Source: Streptomyces flavochromogenes (GTDB taxonomy: Bacteria; Actinomycetota; Actinomycetes; Streptomycetales; Streptomycetaceae). From it: 64,000 nt of DNA. The translations under genes were made by a program, and so were the position numbers. Each line of letters starts with the position of its first letter. Position 1 is the stretch's first letter. Positions 44,688-51,362 of this stretch are shown in pieces. Location of the stretch: contig NZ_JNZO01000028.1 of the NCBI RefSeq assembly GCF_000717595.1, forward strand, positions 37,709 through 101,708, given 5' to 3'. Below the pieces are notes generated by a model. The model was given only the letters and a program-made list of their open reading frames with translations, was not told where the DNA came from and did not search any database.

Positions 44688-45259
44688 CCCTGCCCCACCA
44701 GTCCACCCCGCACGACACCGGGGGCAAGCTCCCCGAGGACCACCGGCACATGATCCGCCGCCGCTGGCTGACCGCCGTCATCATCGTCCTGCTCGTGGGC
44801 ATCCCGGCCGGTTATCTCGTCATCTCCGCGGGCCAGAGCCGCGACAGCGGCCGCGACAAGGAGCGGGAGTCCTCGGCGGCGGGCCTCCAGGACAACTGGC
44901 CCTCGCTGATGAAGCGGCGGATCTTCGAGGTCCCGATCCCCGCCGGGGCGTGGGGGGTCGCCTACTACGAGACGAGCAACTGGAAGACCAGCCGGCTGTA
45001 CGTGCAGTTCACGACGACCGCCGCCGGTCTGGACGGCTTCCTCGCCGAGTCCGGCACGAGCCGCGCCGCTCTCACCCCGGGCCGGATCACGGTCGGCGAC
45101 CGTGACGCGGACATCGCGGGCTGGAGCTTCGTCGAGGGCATGAGCTGGGCCGGCACGACGGTCAAGCGCGAGGACCCGCGCCCGGCGACCGATCTGACGG
45201 TCGACCTCACCGAGCCGGCGTTCCCCCGGGTGTACGCGGTGTCGACGACGAGCCCCTGA
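44684..45259 (+). CDS. Membrane-anchored hypothetical protein
   Basis: 191 residues, ATG overlapping the ROK stop (ATGA), so cotranslated with the sugar operon. One transmembrane helix at about residues 28-47 (LTAVIIVLLVGIPAGYLVIS) after a basic segment (HMIRRRW) predicts an outside C-terminal domain of 140 residues. That domain has strands such as RLYVQFTTTAAGLDGFLAES and SFVEGMSWAGTTVKRED. No recognised family; its link to sugar uptake is unclear. Confidence 0.75.
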   Translation: MTLPHQSTPHDTGGKLPEDHRHMIRRRWLTAVIIVLLVGIPAGYLVISAGQSRDSGRDKERESSAAGLQDNWPSLMKRRIFEVPIPAGAWGVAYYETSNWKTSRLYVQFTTTAAGLDGFLAESGTSRAALTPGRITVGDRDADIAGWSFVEGMSWAGTTVKREDPRPATDLTVDLTEPAFPRVYAVSTTSP

Positions 45260-45302
45260 GAGCGGGCGGGACCGTGCCCGCGTACGGAGAGCGGGCGGGA
45301 CC
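45258..45302. repeat. 16-bp direct repeat
   Basis: GAGAGCGGGCGGGACC occurs at 45258-45273 and 45287-45302, spanning the stop codon of the membrane protein gene. It lies just before the terminator hairpin. Confidence 0.8.
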
Positions 45303-45320
45303 TTTCCGGAGCGCCGGCCG

Positions 45321-45352
45321 AGAGCGCCTGACCCTTGTCGGTCAGGCGCTCT
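45321..45352. terminator. Bidirectional terminator between the sugar operon and marR-like gene
   Basis: AGAGCGCCTGACC (45321-45333) pairs perfectly with GGTCAGGCGCTCT (45340-45352). The right arm contains the stop codon of the MarR gene. Confidence 0.85.
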
Positions 45353-45782
45353 TCTCCATGCCGGGGCGCAGTCGGGCGAGCAGCTCGTAGAGGGTGGTGC
45401 TCTCGGCCGGGTCGAGGGTGTCGAGTGCGCCGCTGGTGGCCTGCATCTCCTCGCGGACGCGGCGGATGATGTCCCGGCCCTCGTCGGTGGCCACGACGTT
45501 CTTGACGCGTCGGTCGGAGGGGTCGGGCTCGCGGCGGACCAGGGAGCGGGCCTCCAGGCGGTCGATGATGCCGGTGACATTGGATGCGTCGCACACGAGC
45601 AGGGTGGCGAGGGCGCGCATCGGCAGCGGGCCGTTGAGCTGTGCGAGGACCTTCGCCTGGGTGGAGGTCAGACCGTGGTGGGCCGCGGCGGCCGCGAAGT
45701 CGCGCCACTGGGCCGTGCCGATGGCGGCGAGGAGCTCCATGAGCTGGAGCTTGGCGGGGGTCGGGGAGGTCGTCGCGCTCAT
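45342..45782 (-). CDS. MarR-family transcriptional regulator
   Basis: 146 residues from the ATG at 45782. Central wHTH: LTSTQAKVLAQLNGPLPMRA, ALATLLVCDASNVTGIIDRL, EARSLVRREPDPSDRRVKNV (wing DRR), typical of MarR. It is divergent from the MFS transporter at 45929. The 146-bp spacer carries three TTGA-N5-TCAA palindromes, the probable autoregulatory and repressor sites. It is likely derepressed by the transporter's substrate. Confidence 0.93.
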   Translation of the reverse strand: MSATTSPTPAKLQLMELLAAIGTAQWRDFAAAAAHHGLTSTQAKVLAQLNGPLPMRALATLLVCDASNVTGIIDRLEARSLVRREPDPSDRRVKNVVATDEGRDIIRRVREEMQATSGALDTLDPAESTTLYELLARLRPGMEKSA

Positions 45783-45804
45783 GGGTCGAGCCTACTCAGA
45801 ACAC

Positions 45805-45879
45805 TTGACATTATCAATTGTTTACTTGACCACCTCAAGTAACGGGGTCTACCTTCGGCGAAGTACTTGATGACATCAA
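45805..45879. promoter_or_regulatory. Three evenly phased MarR-type operators
   Basis: TTGA-N5-TCAA occurs at 45805-45817 (CATTA), 45826-45838 (CCACC; extended to TTACTTGA...TCAAGTAA) and 45867-45879 (TGACA). Centres are 21 and 41 bp apart, about two and four helical turns, so all face the same side. The spacer is much more AT-rich than its surroundings. Confidence 0.85.
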
Positions 45880-45928
45880 ACATCGATGATCTGAAGCTCC
45901 CGCGTCACCGGAAAAGGCCCTCCCTGCC

Positions 45929-47422
45929 ATGAGTCATGCCCCCACACCGCCCGCAGCCGATGCCCGGCGCGAGACGGTCATCGTCTTCGCCCTGAGTCTC
46001 GCCGCCATGGTCGTCTCGATGATGCAGACCCTGCCGGTCCCGATCCTCGGCCTCATCCGCACCGACCTCGGCACCTCCACGGCCAACGTGAGCTGGGTGA
46101 CCACCGCCACGCTGCTCTCCGCCGCCGTCTTCACCCCGCTGCTCGGCCGCTTCGGCGACCAGCACGGCAAGAAGCCCACCCTCGTCGCCGTTCTCGGCGT
46201 CATGGTCGTCGGCTCCGTCGTCGCCGCCCTCGCGACCTCGCTGCCCCTGCTGATCCTCGGCCGCGTCCTCCAGGGCGCCGCCACCGCGATCTTCCCGCTC
46301 GCCCTCTCCGTCCTCCGCGAGGAGGTCAGGCCGCAGAAGCTGCCCGGTGCCATGTCCCTGGTCAGCGGCACCCTCGCCTTCGGCAGCGGCCTCGCGCTCG
46401 TCGCGACCGGCCTGCTCACCTCCGGCTCCGACGCCGACTACCGCAGCGCCTTCTGGATGGCGACCGGCTTCGCCGCGCTCGCCCTGCTCGCGGTCGTGTT
46501 CCTCGTCCCCGCGACCCGCCACAAGACGGGCGGCCGGACCGACTTCCTCGGTGCGCTGACCCTCGGCATCACGCTGCTGCTGCTCCTGCTGCCCATCTCG
46601 CAGGGCCACGAGTGGGGCTGGGCCTCGGCCCGGACGCTCGGCAGCTTCGCCGGCGCGGCCGTCATGGCGGTCGTCTGGGTCCTCGTGGAGCGGAAGGTCC
46701 GCGAACCGCTCGTCGACATGAAGATGTTCGTCCACCGTCCGGTCCTCATGGCCAACCTGGCCGGCATCCTCGTCGGCTTCGGCATGTTCGCGAACTTCCT
46801 GGGCGTCTCCTACCTCGTCCAGATGCCCGAGGCCCTCACCGGCTACGGCTTCGACGCGTCCATCCTGCGTGCCTCCGTGCAGTTCCTGCTGCCCGGTGCG
46901 ATCGTCTCGCTGCTCGCCTCCCCGGTCGGCGGCCAGCTGGTCCGCCACCGTGGACCGCGCACGGCCCTCGCCCTGGCCGCGGGCCTCGGCGCCGTCGGCT
47001 TCGCCTGGCTCGCCCTCGGTCACGGCCACACGGCATCGGTGATCGGGGCGGGGGTCGTCGTCGGCGCGGCCGTCAGCTTCGGGTACGCGGCCATGCCGGC
47101 CGTCATCATGTCGAGCGTCCCGCACCACCAGAGCGGCATCGCCAACGGCATCAACTCCATCTCCCGCTCCACGGGCAGCGCGATCGGCAGCGCGGTCGTC
47201 ACCACGATCCTCGCCTCGCAGACCATCGAGCACCTCCCGGCCGGCGTCCCGTCGCTGCCGGCGGAGTCCGGCTTCACCCTCACCTTCTGGATCGGTGCCA
47301 CGGCCTTCGCCCTGGTCGCGGTGATCGCGGGCCTCGGCCTGCGCGGGCGCGCGGGGACCCGCCCGGCCGAGGGGACGCCGTCCGCCGCTGCCCCCGCTCC
47401 CGAGAAGGCGTCGGTGTCCTAG
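45929..47422 (+). CDS. MFS drug-efflux transporter, DHA2 (14-TM) type
   Basis: 497 residues from the ATG at 45929. Fourteen membrane helices. Motif A, LLGRFGDQHGKKPTLV, follows TM2, and GRVLQGAATAIFPLALSVLRE is the motif region around TM4. LVERKVREPLVDMKMF is the usual loop before TM7. It resembles EmrB/QacA-type exporters. Divergent MarR control suggests an inducible antibiotic or toxin pump. Confidence 0.92.
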   Translation: MSHAPTPPAADARRETVIVFALSLAAMVVSMMQTLPVPILGLIRTDLGTSTANVSWVTTATLLSAAVFTPLLGRFGDQHGKKPTLVAVLGVMVVGSVVAALATSLPLLILGRVLQGAATAIFPLALSVLREEVRPQKLPGAMSLVSGTLAFGSGLALVATGLLTSGSDADYRSAFWMATGFAALALLAVVFLVPATRHKTGGRTDFLGALTLGITLLLLLLPISQGHEWGWASARTLGSFAGAAVMAVVWVLVERKVREPLVDMKMFVHRPVLMANLAGILVGFGMFANFLGVSYLVQMPEALTGYGFDASILRASVQFLLPGAIVSLLASPVGGQLVRHRGPRTALALAAGLGAVGFAWLALGHGHTASVIGAGVVVGAAVSFGYAAMPAVIMSSVPHHQSGIANGINSISRSTGSAIGSAVVTTILASQTIEHLPAGVPSLPAESGFTLTFWIGATAFALVAVIAGLGLRGRAGTRPAEGTPSAAAPAPEKASVS

Positions 47423-47432
47423 TCGAGGCCTC

Positions 47433-47506
47433 TTCGCCGGAGCGGCGCTCGGAGATCGGCCGGCACCCCGGGTGTCGGTCTCCTCACCGAGCGTCGCTCC
47501 GGCGAA
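47433..47506 (+). terminator. Large structured terminator after the MFS gene
   Basis: TTCGCCGGAGCGGCGCTCGG (47433-47452) pairs with 47487-47506 over 20 positions with one G-U. The 34-base loop itself folds (CCGGCACCC/GGGTGTCGG). It lies 11 bp after the MFS stop. Confidence 0.85.
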
Positions 47507-47855
47507 TCTTCACATCGTGCAAGAGGAGGGGGTGACTCCCCTTGTGGGGCCCCTCGATGCGACGGCCGCTCTCCCGCCGTTTGAGGGGCCTATGTCCCCT
47601 TGCGTTCCGCCGGGGCGACGGAGGGGTCATTTCTGTTACTCGATCCTGCGGAGAACCTGTGACGATCTCCTGGCGATCTGCCAGATAGATCGAAACGCCC
47701 TTCGATTCGGTGATGAATTCGTGTGCCGCAGCACGTCAACTCGGTTGGCCGGGCAACCCGTTCGCGTGCTTACATCTGCACATCGCGGCCGCCGTCGAAC
47801 GGTGCTTGATTCCGGCCGGGTAAAAACATTCACATGAATTGAAGGGTGCGCACAC
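47507..47855. promoter_or_regulatory. Long AT-richer leader region of the precursor-peptide gene
   Basis: About 350 bp without a credible gene, noticeably lower in GC than its surroundings from about 47625 on (e.g. CGATTCGGTGATGAATTCG, GTAAAAACATTCACATGAAT). It must hold the promoter of the 72-aa peptide gene; GAAGGG at 47841-47846 is its ribosome-binding site. I cannot assign a clear -35/-10 pair. Confidence 0.5.
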
Positions 47856-48074
47856 ATGCGTAACGACATCGAGACCCGTGAGATCGCCGACGCCGAGCTG
47901 GACGCCGTTTCCGGCGGCCTCGCCATCTCCGGTGGCCTCGCCGGCGCCGTGGTCGGCGACGTCAGCACCGTCCTCGGCACCGTGACCTCGCTCCAGACCG
48001 TCCAGGGCGTGCAGGCCCTGCCGGGCGTCGTCACGGGCCTCGCCGGTGTCAACGTCGGTATCGCCGGTCTCTGA
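47856..48074 (+). CDS. Double-glycine-leader precursor peptide (bacteriocin/RiPP-like)
   Basis: 72 residues. The leader MRNDIETREIADAELDAVSGG is a textbook double-glycine leader: acidic, with the ELxxVSGG pattern and GG at 20-21. The 51-residue core begins [12 protein letters not shown] and is made almost only of Gly, Val, Ala, Leu, Thr, Ser and Gln, with no Cys, Trp, Tyr, Phe, Lys or Arg. The motif SGGLA is repeated (19-23 and 25-29), giving a second possible cleavage site after residue 27. HlyD-like and two NHLM-type ABC genes follow, so it is the probable export cargo. A terminator separates it from them, favouring high peptide expression. Activity is unknown. Confidence 0.8.
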   Translation: MRNDIETREIADAELDAVSGGLAISGGLAGAVVGDVSTVLGTVTSLQTVQGVQALPGVVTGLAGVNVGIAGL

Positions 48075-48085
48075 GCGGCATATCC

Positions 48086-48121
48086 GTGAACCCCGGAACG
48101 CATTCCCGTTCCGGGGTTCAC
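48086..48121 (+). terminator. Strong hairpin after the precursor gene
   Basis: GTGAACCCCGGAACG (48086-48100) pairs perfectly with CGTTCCGGGGTTCAC (48107-48121). It begins 12 bp after the peptide stop and precedes the export genes. It probably lets only part of transcription continue, as in other precursor-plus-transporter loci. Confidence 0.88.
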
Positions 48122-48204
48122 AGCTGCCCTTGCCGCCCATGGCGGGCGGACTTCTGCCGGTCAATTCGGCAGCCCCGTAAAGAATGCAGTCGGAGGAAGA
48201 GTCC

Positions 48205-49011
48205 GTGCAGTTCCGTCAGAAGGCGCTTTCCAAGCTGCAATCGCCCGAAGAACTCGACCTGCCGGTACGGTTCGCGCGCCCGCAGGGCCGGCTCGTGCTC
48301 GCGGTCACCGTCGTCGTGATGGCCGCCGCGACCTTCTGGGCATTCACCGGATCCGTGTCCTCCAAGCTGAGCGCGCCCGGCATTCTCACCCGAGCCGAGG
48401 GCAGTTACCTCCTGCAGAGCCCGTTCGCCGGACAGGTCACCGCCGTCCACGCCGAGGAGGGACAGTCGGTGTCCCCGGACGCACCCCTGCTCACGGTCCG
48501 GACGCCGCAGGGCGACAAGGACGTCCGCGTGGTCGAGGGAGGGCGGGTGACGAGCCTCCTCGCCAAGACCGGTCTCGTCGTCGCCACCGGCGCCGACGTG
48601 GCGACCGTGGAACGCGTGAAGAACCCGGACGACCCGCTGGTGGCCATGCTCTATGTGCCCGGCGGCAGCGGCGCGGCCATCCCCGTCGGCGCCCAGGTCG
48701 ACCTCGGCGTCCAGTCCGCCCCCCAGCAGCGGTTCGGTGTGCTCCGCGGCCGGGTCAAGGCCGTCGGCCGCGCCCCCCAGACAGCGGCGCAGATCAGCGG
48801 CTTCCTCGGCGACAGCGGGCTCGCCGCGCAGTTCGCCCGGCACGGCAACCCCGTCGCGGTGCTCGTACAGCTGGAGCGCTCGGCCGCGACCCCGTCCGGC
48901 TACCGCTGGTCCTCGGCCGACGGGCCGCCGTACGCCGTCGACTCCACGACGCCCGTCACCGGAACCGTCCACCTCGCCGCGCAGCGCCCCGTCGACTGGC
49001 TGCTCCCGTGA
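48205..49011 (+). CDS. HlyD-like bacteriocin secretion (membrane-fusion) protein, NHLM type
   Basis: 268 residues with GTG start at 48205, selected for the CGGAGGAAG 8-10 bases upstream; an in-frame ATG at 48184 lacks one. A short basic N-terminus (VQFRQKALSKLQSPEELDLP), one membrane helix at about 31-48, then an extracytoplasmic biotinyl-lipoyl-like hairpin (YLLQSPFAGQVTAVHAEEGQ; DAPLLTVRTPQGD). The N-terminal sequence matches NHLM secretion proteins. It links the two ABC transporters and guides the processed peptide out. The C-terminus (PVDWLLP) lies in a 47-bp tandem duplication. Confidence 0.85.
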   Translation: MQFRQKALSKLQSPEELDLPVRFARPQGRLVLAVTVVVMAAATFWAFTGSVSSKLSAPGILTRAEGSYLLQSPFAGQVTAVHAEEGQSVSPDAPLLTVRTPQGDKDVRVVEGGRVTSLLAKTGLVVATGADVATVERVKNPDDPLVAMLYVPGGSGAAIPVGAQVDLGVQSAPQQRFGVLRGRVKAVGRAPQTAAQISGFLGDSGLAAQFARHGNPVAVLVQLERSAATPSGYRWSSADGPPYAVDSTTPVTGTVHLAAQRPVDWLLP

Positions 49012-49093
49012 CCGCGTCGCCCGACACGACCCCCCAGCTCGATTGGCCGCTCCCGTGACCGCGTCGCCCGACACGACCCAGACCCCCCAGCTC
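48994..49093 (+). repeat. 47-bp tandem duplication across the HlyD stop / transporter start
   Basis: Copy 1 (48994-49040) and copy 2 (49041-49093, with a few extra bases) both read GACTGGCTGCTCCCGTGACC-like and continue through CGCGTCGCCCGACACGACC to CCCCAGCTC. Each contains a GTGA stop/start overlap. The first (49008) starts only a 16-codon frame, ending at the second GTGA; the second (49055) starts the transporter. Confidence 0.9.
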
Positions 49094-51361
49094 CCGCCCG
49101 CCGGGCACCGGCGGCACCGCCCCGAGCCCCAGGGCGGCAGCCGGCGCCGCCGCCCCGAGCCGGCAGGCCGAAGGCCCCGACGCCGCGCGTCCGTCCCGAA
49201 GGGCCGTACGCCCCGCCCCGTGCGCACCCCCACCGTGCTCCAGATGGAGGCGGTGGAGTGCGGCGCCGCCGCGCTCGCCATGGTGCTCGGCCACTACGGC
49301 CGATTCGTCGCCCTGGAGGAGCTCCGCATCGCCTGCGGCGTCTCCCGCGACGGATCCCGCGCCAGCAACCTCCTCAAGGCGGCCCGCAGTTACGGCCTGA
49401 AGGCCAAGGGCATGCAGATGGACCTGGCGGCGCTCGCCGGAGTGGAGCCGCCGGCCATTCTCTTCTGGGAGTTCAACCACTACGTCGTCTACGAGGGCAT
49501 CGGGCGCCGTCTCGGCCGCCGTGGCGTCCACATCAACGACCCGGCCAAGGGCCGGAGATTCGTGCCCATGGACGAGTTCGACACCAGCTTCACCGGCGTC
49601 GTGCTCACCTTCGAGCCCGGCGAGGGCTTCCGCCGCACCGGGCGCAGGCCCGGCGTCATGGGCGCGATGCCCGCCCGCCTGCGCGGCACCTCGGGCACCC
49701 TGCTCGCCGCCGTGCTCGCCAGCCTCCTCCTCGTCGCGGTCGGAGCGGCGATACCCGCGCTGAGCCGTACGTACATCGACATGTTCCTGATCGGCGAGCA
49801 GACGTCCCTCCTCGGTGTGCTCTTCGCATCGATGGCGGCGGCCCTGCTGCTCACGGCGGTGCTCACCCTCCTCCAGCAGTCCAACCTGCTGCGCGGCCGC
49901 ATCATCTCCTCCACGCTCGGCAGCGCCCGCTTCCTGCGGCATCTGCTCCGGCTTCCCGTCACCTTCTTCTCCCAGCGCAACCCGGCCGACCTGGTCCAGC
50001 GCCTGCAGTCCAACGACGCGGTCGCCGAGACCCTGGCACGGGACCTCGCCGCCGCCGGCGTGGACGCGGTGGTCGTGGTCCTCTACGCGGTGCTGCTCTG
50101 GACGTACGACCCGCAGCTGACGGTCGTCGGCATCGGCATCGCGCTGCTCAACGTCGTGGCCATGCGGATCGTGATCCATGTGAGGGCCACCGACACCCAG
50201 AAACTCCGCGCCGAGAGCGCCCGGCTGACCAACACCTCGTACAGCGGTCTGCAGCTCATCGAGACGATGAAGGCCACCGGCGGCGAGGACGGCTTCTTCC
50301 GCCGGTGGGCGGGTCAGCACGCCGTCACCCTCGACGTGCAGCAGCGCCTCGGCGTGCCCAGCATGTGGCTCGCGATCGTCGCCCCGACGCTCGCCGCACT
50401 CAACAGCGCGCTGATCCTGATGATCGGCGGCCTGCGCGCGGTGGAGGGACACCTCTCGGTCGGCCTGCTCGTCGCCTTCCAGGCCCTCATCACCAGCTTC
50501 ACCACGCCGATCACCCGCCTCAACGGCGTGGCCGGCCGCATCCAGGACTTCGCGGCCGACGTCGCCCGGCTCAAGGACGTCGAGAACTTCCCCGTCGACC
50601 CGATCTACTCACGGCGCGAGCCGCCCGCCGCCACCCGCCGGCTCAAGGGCCATGTGGTGCTCGACGGCATCACCTTCGGCTACAGCCCGCTCGACGCCCC
50701 GCTCCTGCAGGACTTCTCGCTCGCGGTCGGCCCCGGGCAGCAGGTCGCGCTCGTCGGTGGCTCCGGCAGCGGCAAGTCCACCGTCTCGCGGCTGATCTCC
50801 GGGCTCTACGCCCCCTGGGAGGGCACCATCCGCATCGACGGCATGCGGCTCGAGGACATCCCGCGCGGCGCGCTCGCCGCCTCCGTCTCCTTCGTCGACC
50901 AGGACGTCTTCCTCTTCGAGGGCACCGTCCGGGACAACGTCGCCCTCTGGGACCCGTCCATTCCCGACGAGGCCGTCGTGGCCGCCCTCGAGGACGCCGC
51001 CGTGTACGAGGTGGTCGCGCGCCGCCCCGGCGGCATCCACAGCCGGGTCGAGCAGGACGGCCGCAACTTCTCCGGTGGCCAGCGCCAACGCCTGGAGATC
51101 GCGCGGGCGTTGGTGCGTCGTCCCAGCGTCATGGTCCTCGACGAGGTGACCAGTGCCCTGGACGCGTCGACCGAGCGCCTCGTCATCGACAACCTGCGGC
51201 GCCGGGGCTGCGCCTGCGTGGTCATCGCCCACCGGCTGAGCACCGTCCGCGACAGCGACGAGATCGTCGTCCTGGAGCGGGGCACCGTCGTCGAGCGCGG
51301 GCGGCACGAGCAGCTGCTCGCGGCGCGGGGCGCGTACGCCGAACTGGTCAAGGAGCACTGA
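49055..51361 (+). CDS. NHLP-type bacteriocin export ABC transporter with C39 peptidase domain
   Basis: 768 residues from the GTG at 49055. A Pro/Arg-rich N-terminal tail (1-55) precedes a C39 protease: Gln63 and Cys69 in LQMEAVECGAAAL, His142 in FNHYVVYE, Asp162 in INDPAKG. All catalytic residues are present, so it can cleave after GG. Six membrane helices (about 225-500) follow. The ATPase domain has Walker A GGSGSGKST (about 568), signature FSGGQRQRLEIARAL, Walker B VMVLDEVTSALD and H-loop IAHRLS. It should remove the leader of the 72-aa peptide during export. It overlaps a mini-frame by GTGA. Confidence 0.92.
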   Translation: MTASPDTTQTPQLPPAGHRRHRPEPQGGSRRRRPEPAGRRPRRRASVPKGRTPRPVRTPTVLQMEAVECGAAALAMVLGHYGRFVALEELRIACGVSRDGSRASNLLKAARSYGLKAKGMQMDLAALAGVEPPAILFWEFNHYVVYEGIGRRLGRRGVHINDPAKGRRFVPMDEFDTSFTGVVLTFEPGEGFRRTGRRPGVMGAMPARLRGTSGTLLAAVLASLLLVAVGAAIPALSRTYIDMFLIGEQTSLLGVLFASMAAALLLTAVLTLLQQSNLLRGRIISSTLGSARFLRHLLRLPVTFFSQRNPADLVQRLQSNDAVAETLARDLAAAGVDAVVVVLYAVLLWTYDPQLTVVGIGIALLNVVAMRIVIHVRATDTQKLRAESARLTNTSYSGLQLIETMKATGGEDGFFRRWAGQHAVTLDVQQRLGVPSMWLAIVAPTLAALNSALILMIGGLRAVEGHLSVGLLVAFQALITSFTTPITRLNGVAGRIQDFAADVARLKDVENFPVDPIYSRREPPAATRRLKGHVVLDGITFGYSPLDAPLLQDFSLAVGPGQQVALVGGSGSGKSTVSRLISGLYAPWEGTIRIDGMRLEDIPRGALAASVSFVDQDVFLFEGTVRDNVALWDPSIPDEAVVAALEDAAVYEVVARRPGGIHSRVEQDGRNFSGGQRQRLEIARALVRRPSVMVLDEVTSALDASTERLVIDNLRRRGCACVVIAHRLSTVRDSDEIVVLERGTVVERGRHEQLLAARGAYAELVKEH

Positions 51362-51362
51362 G

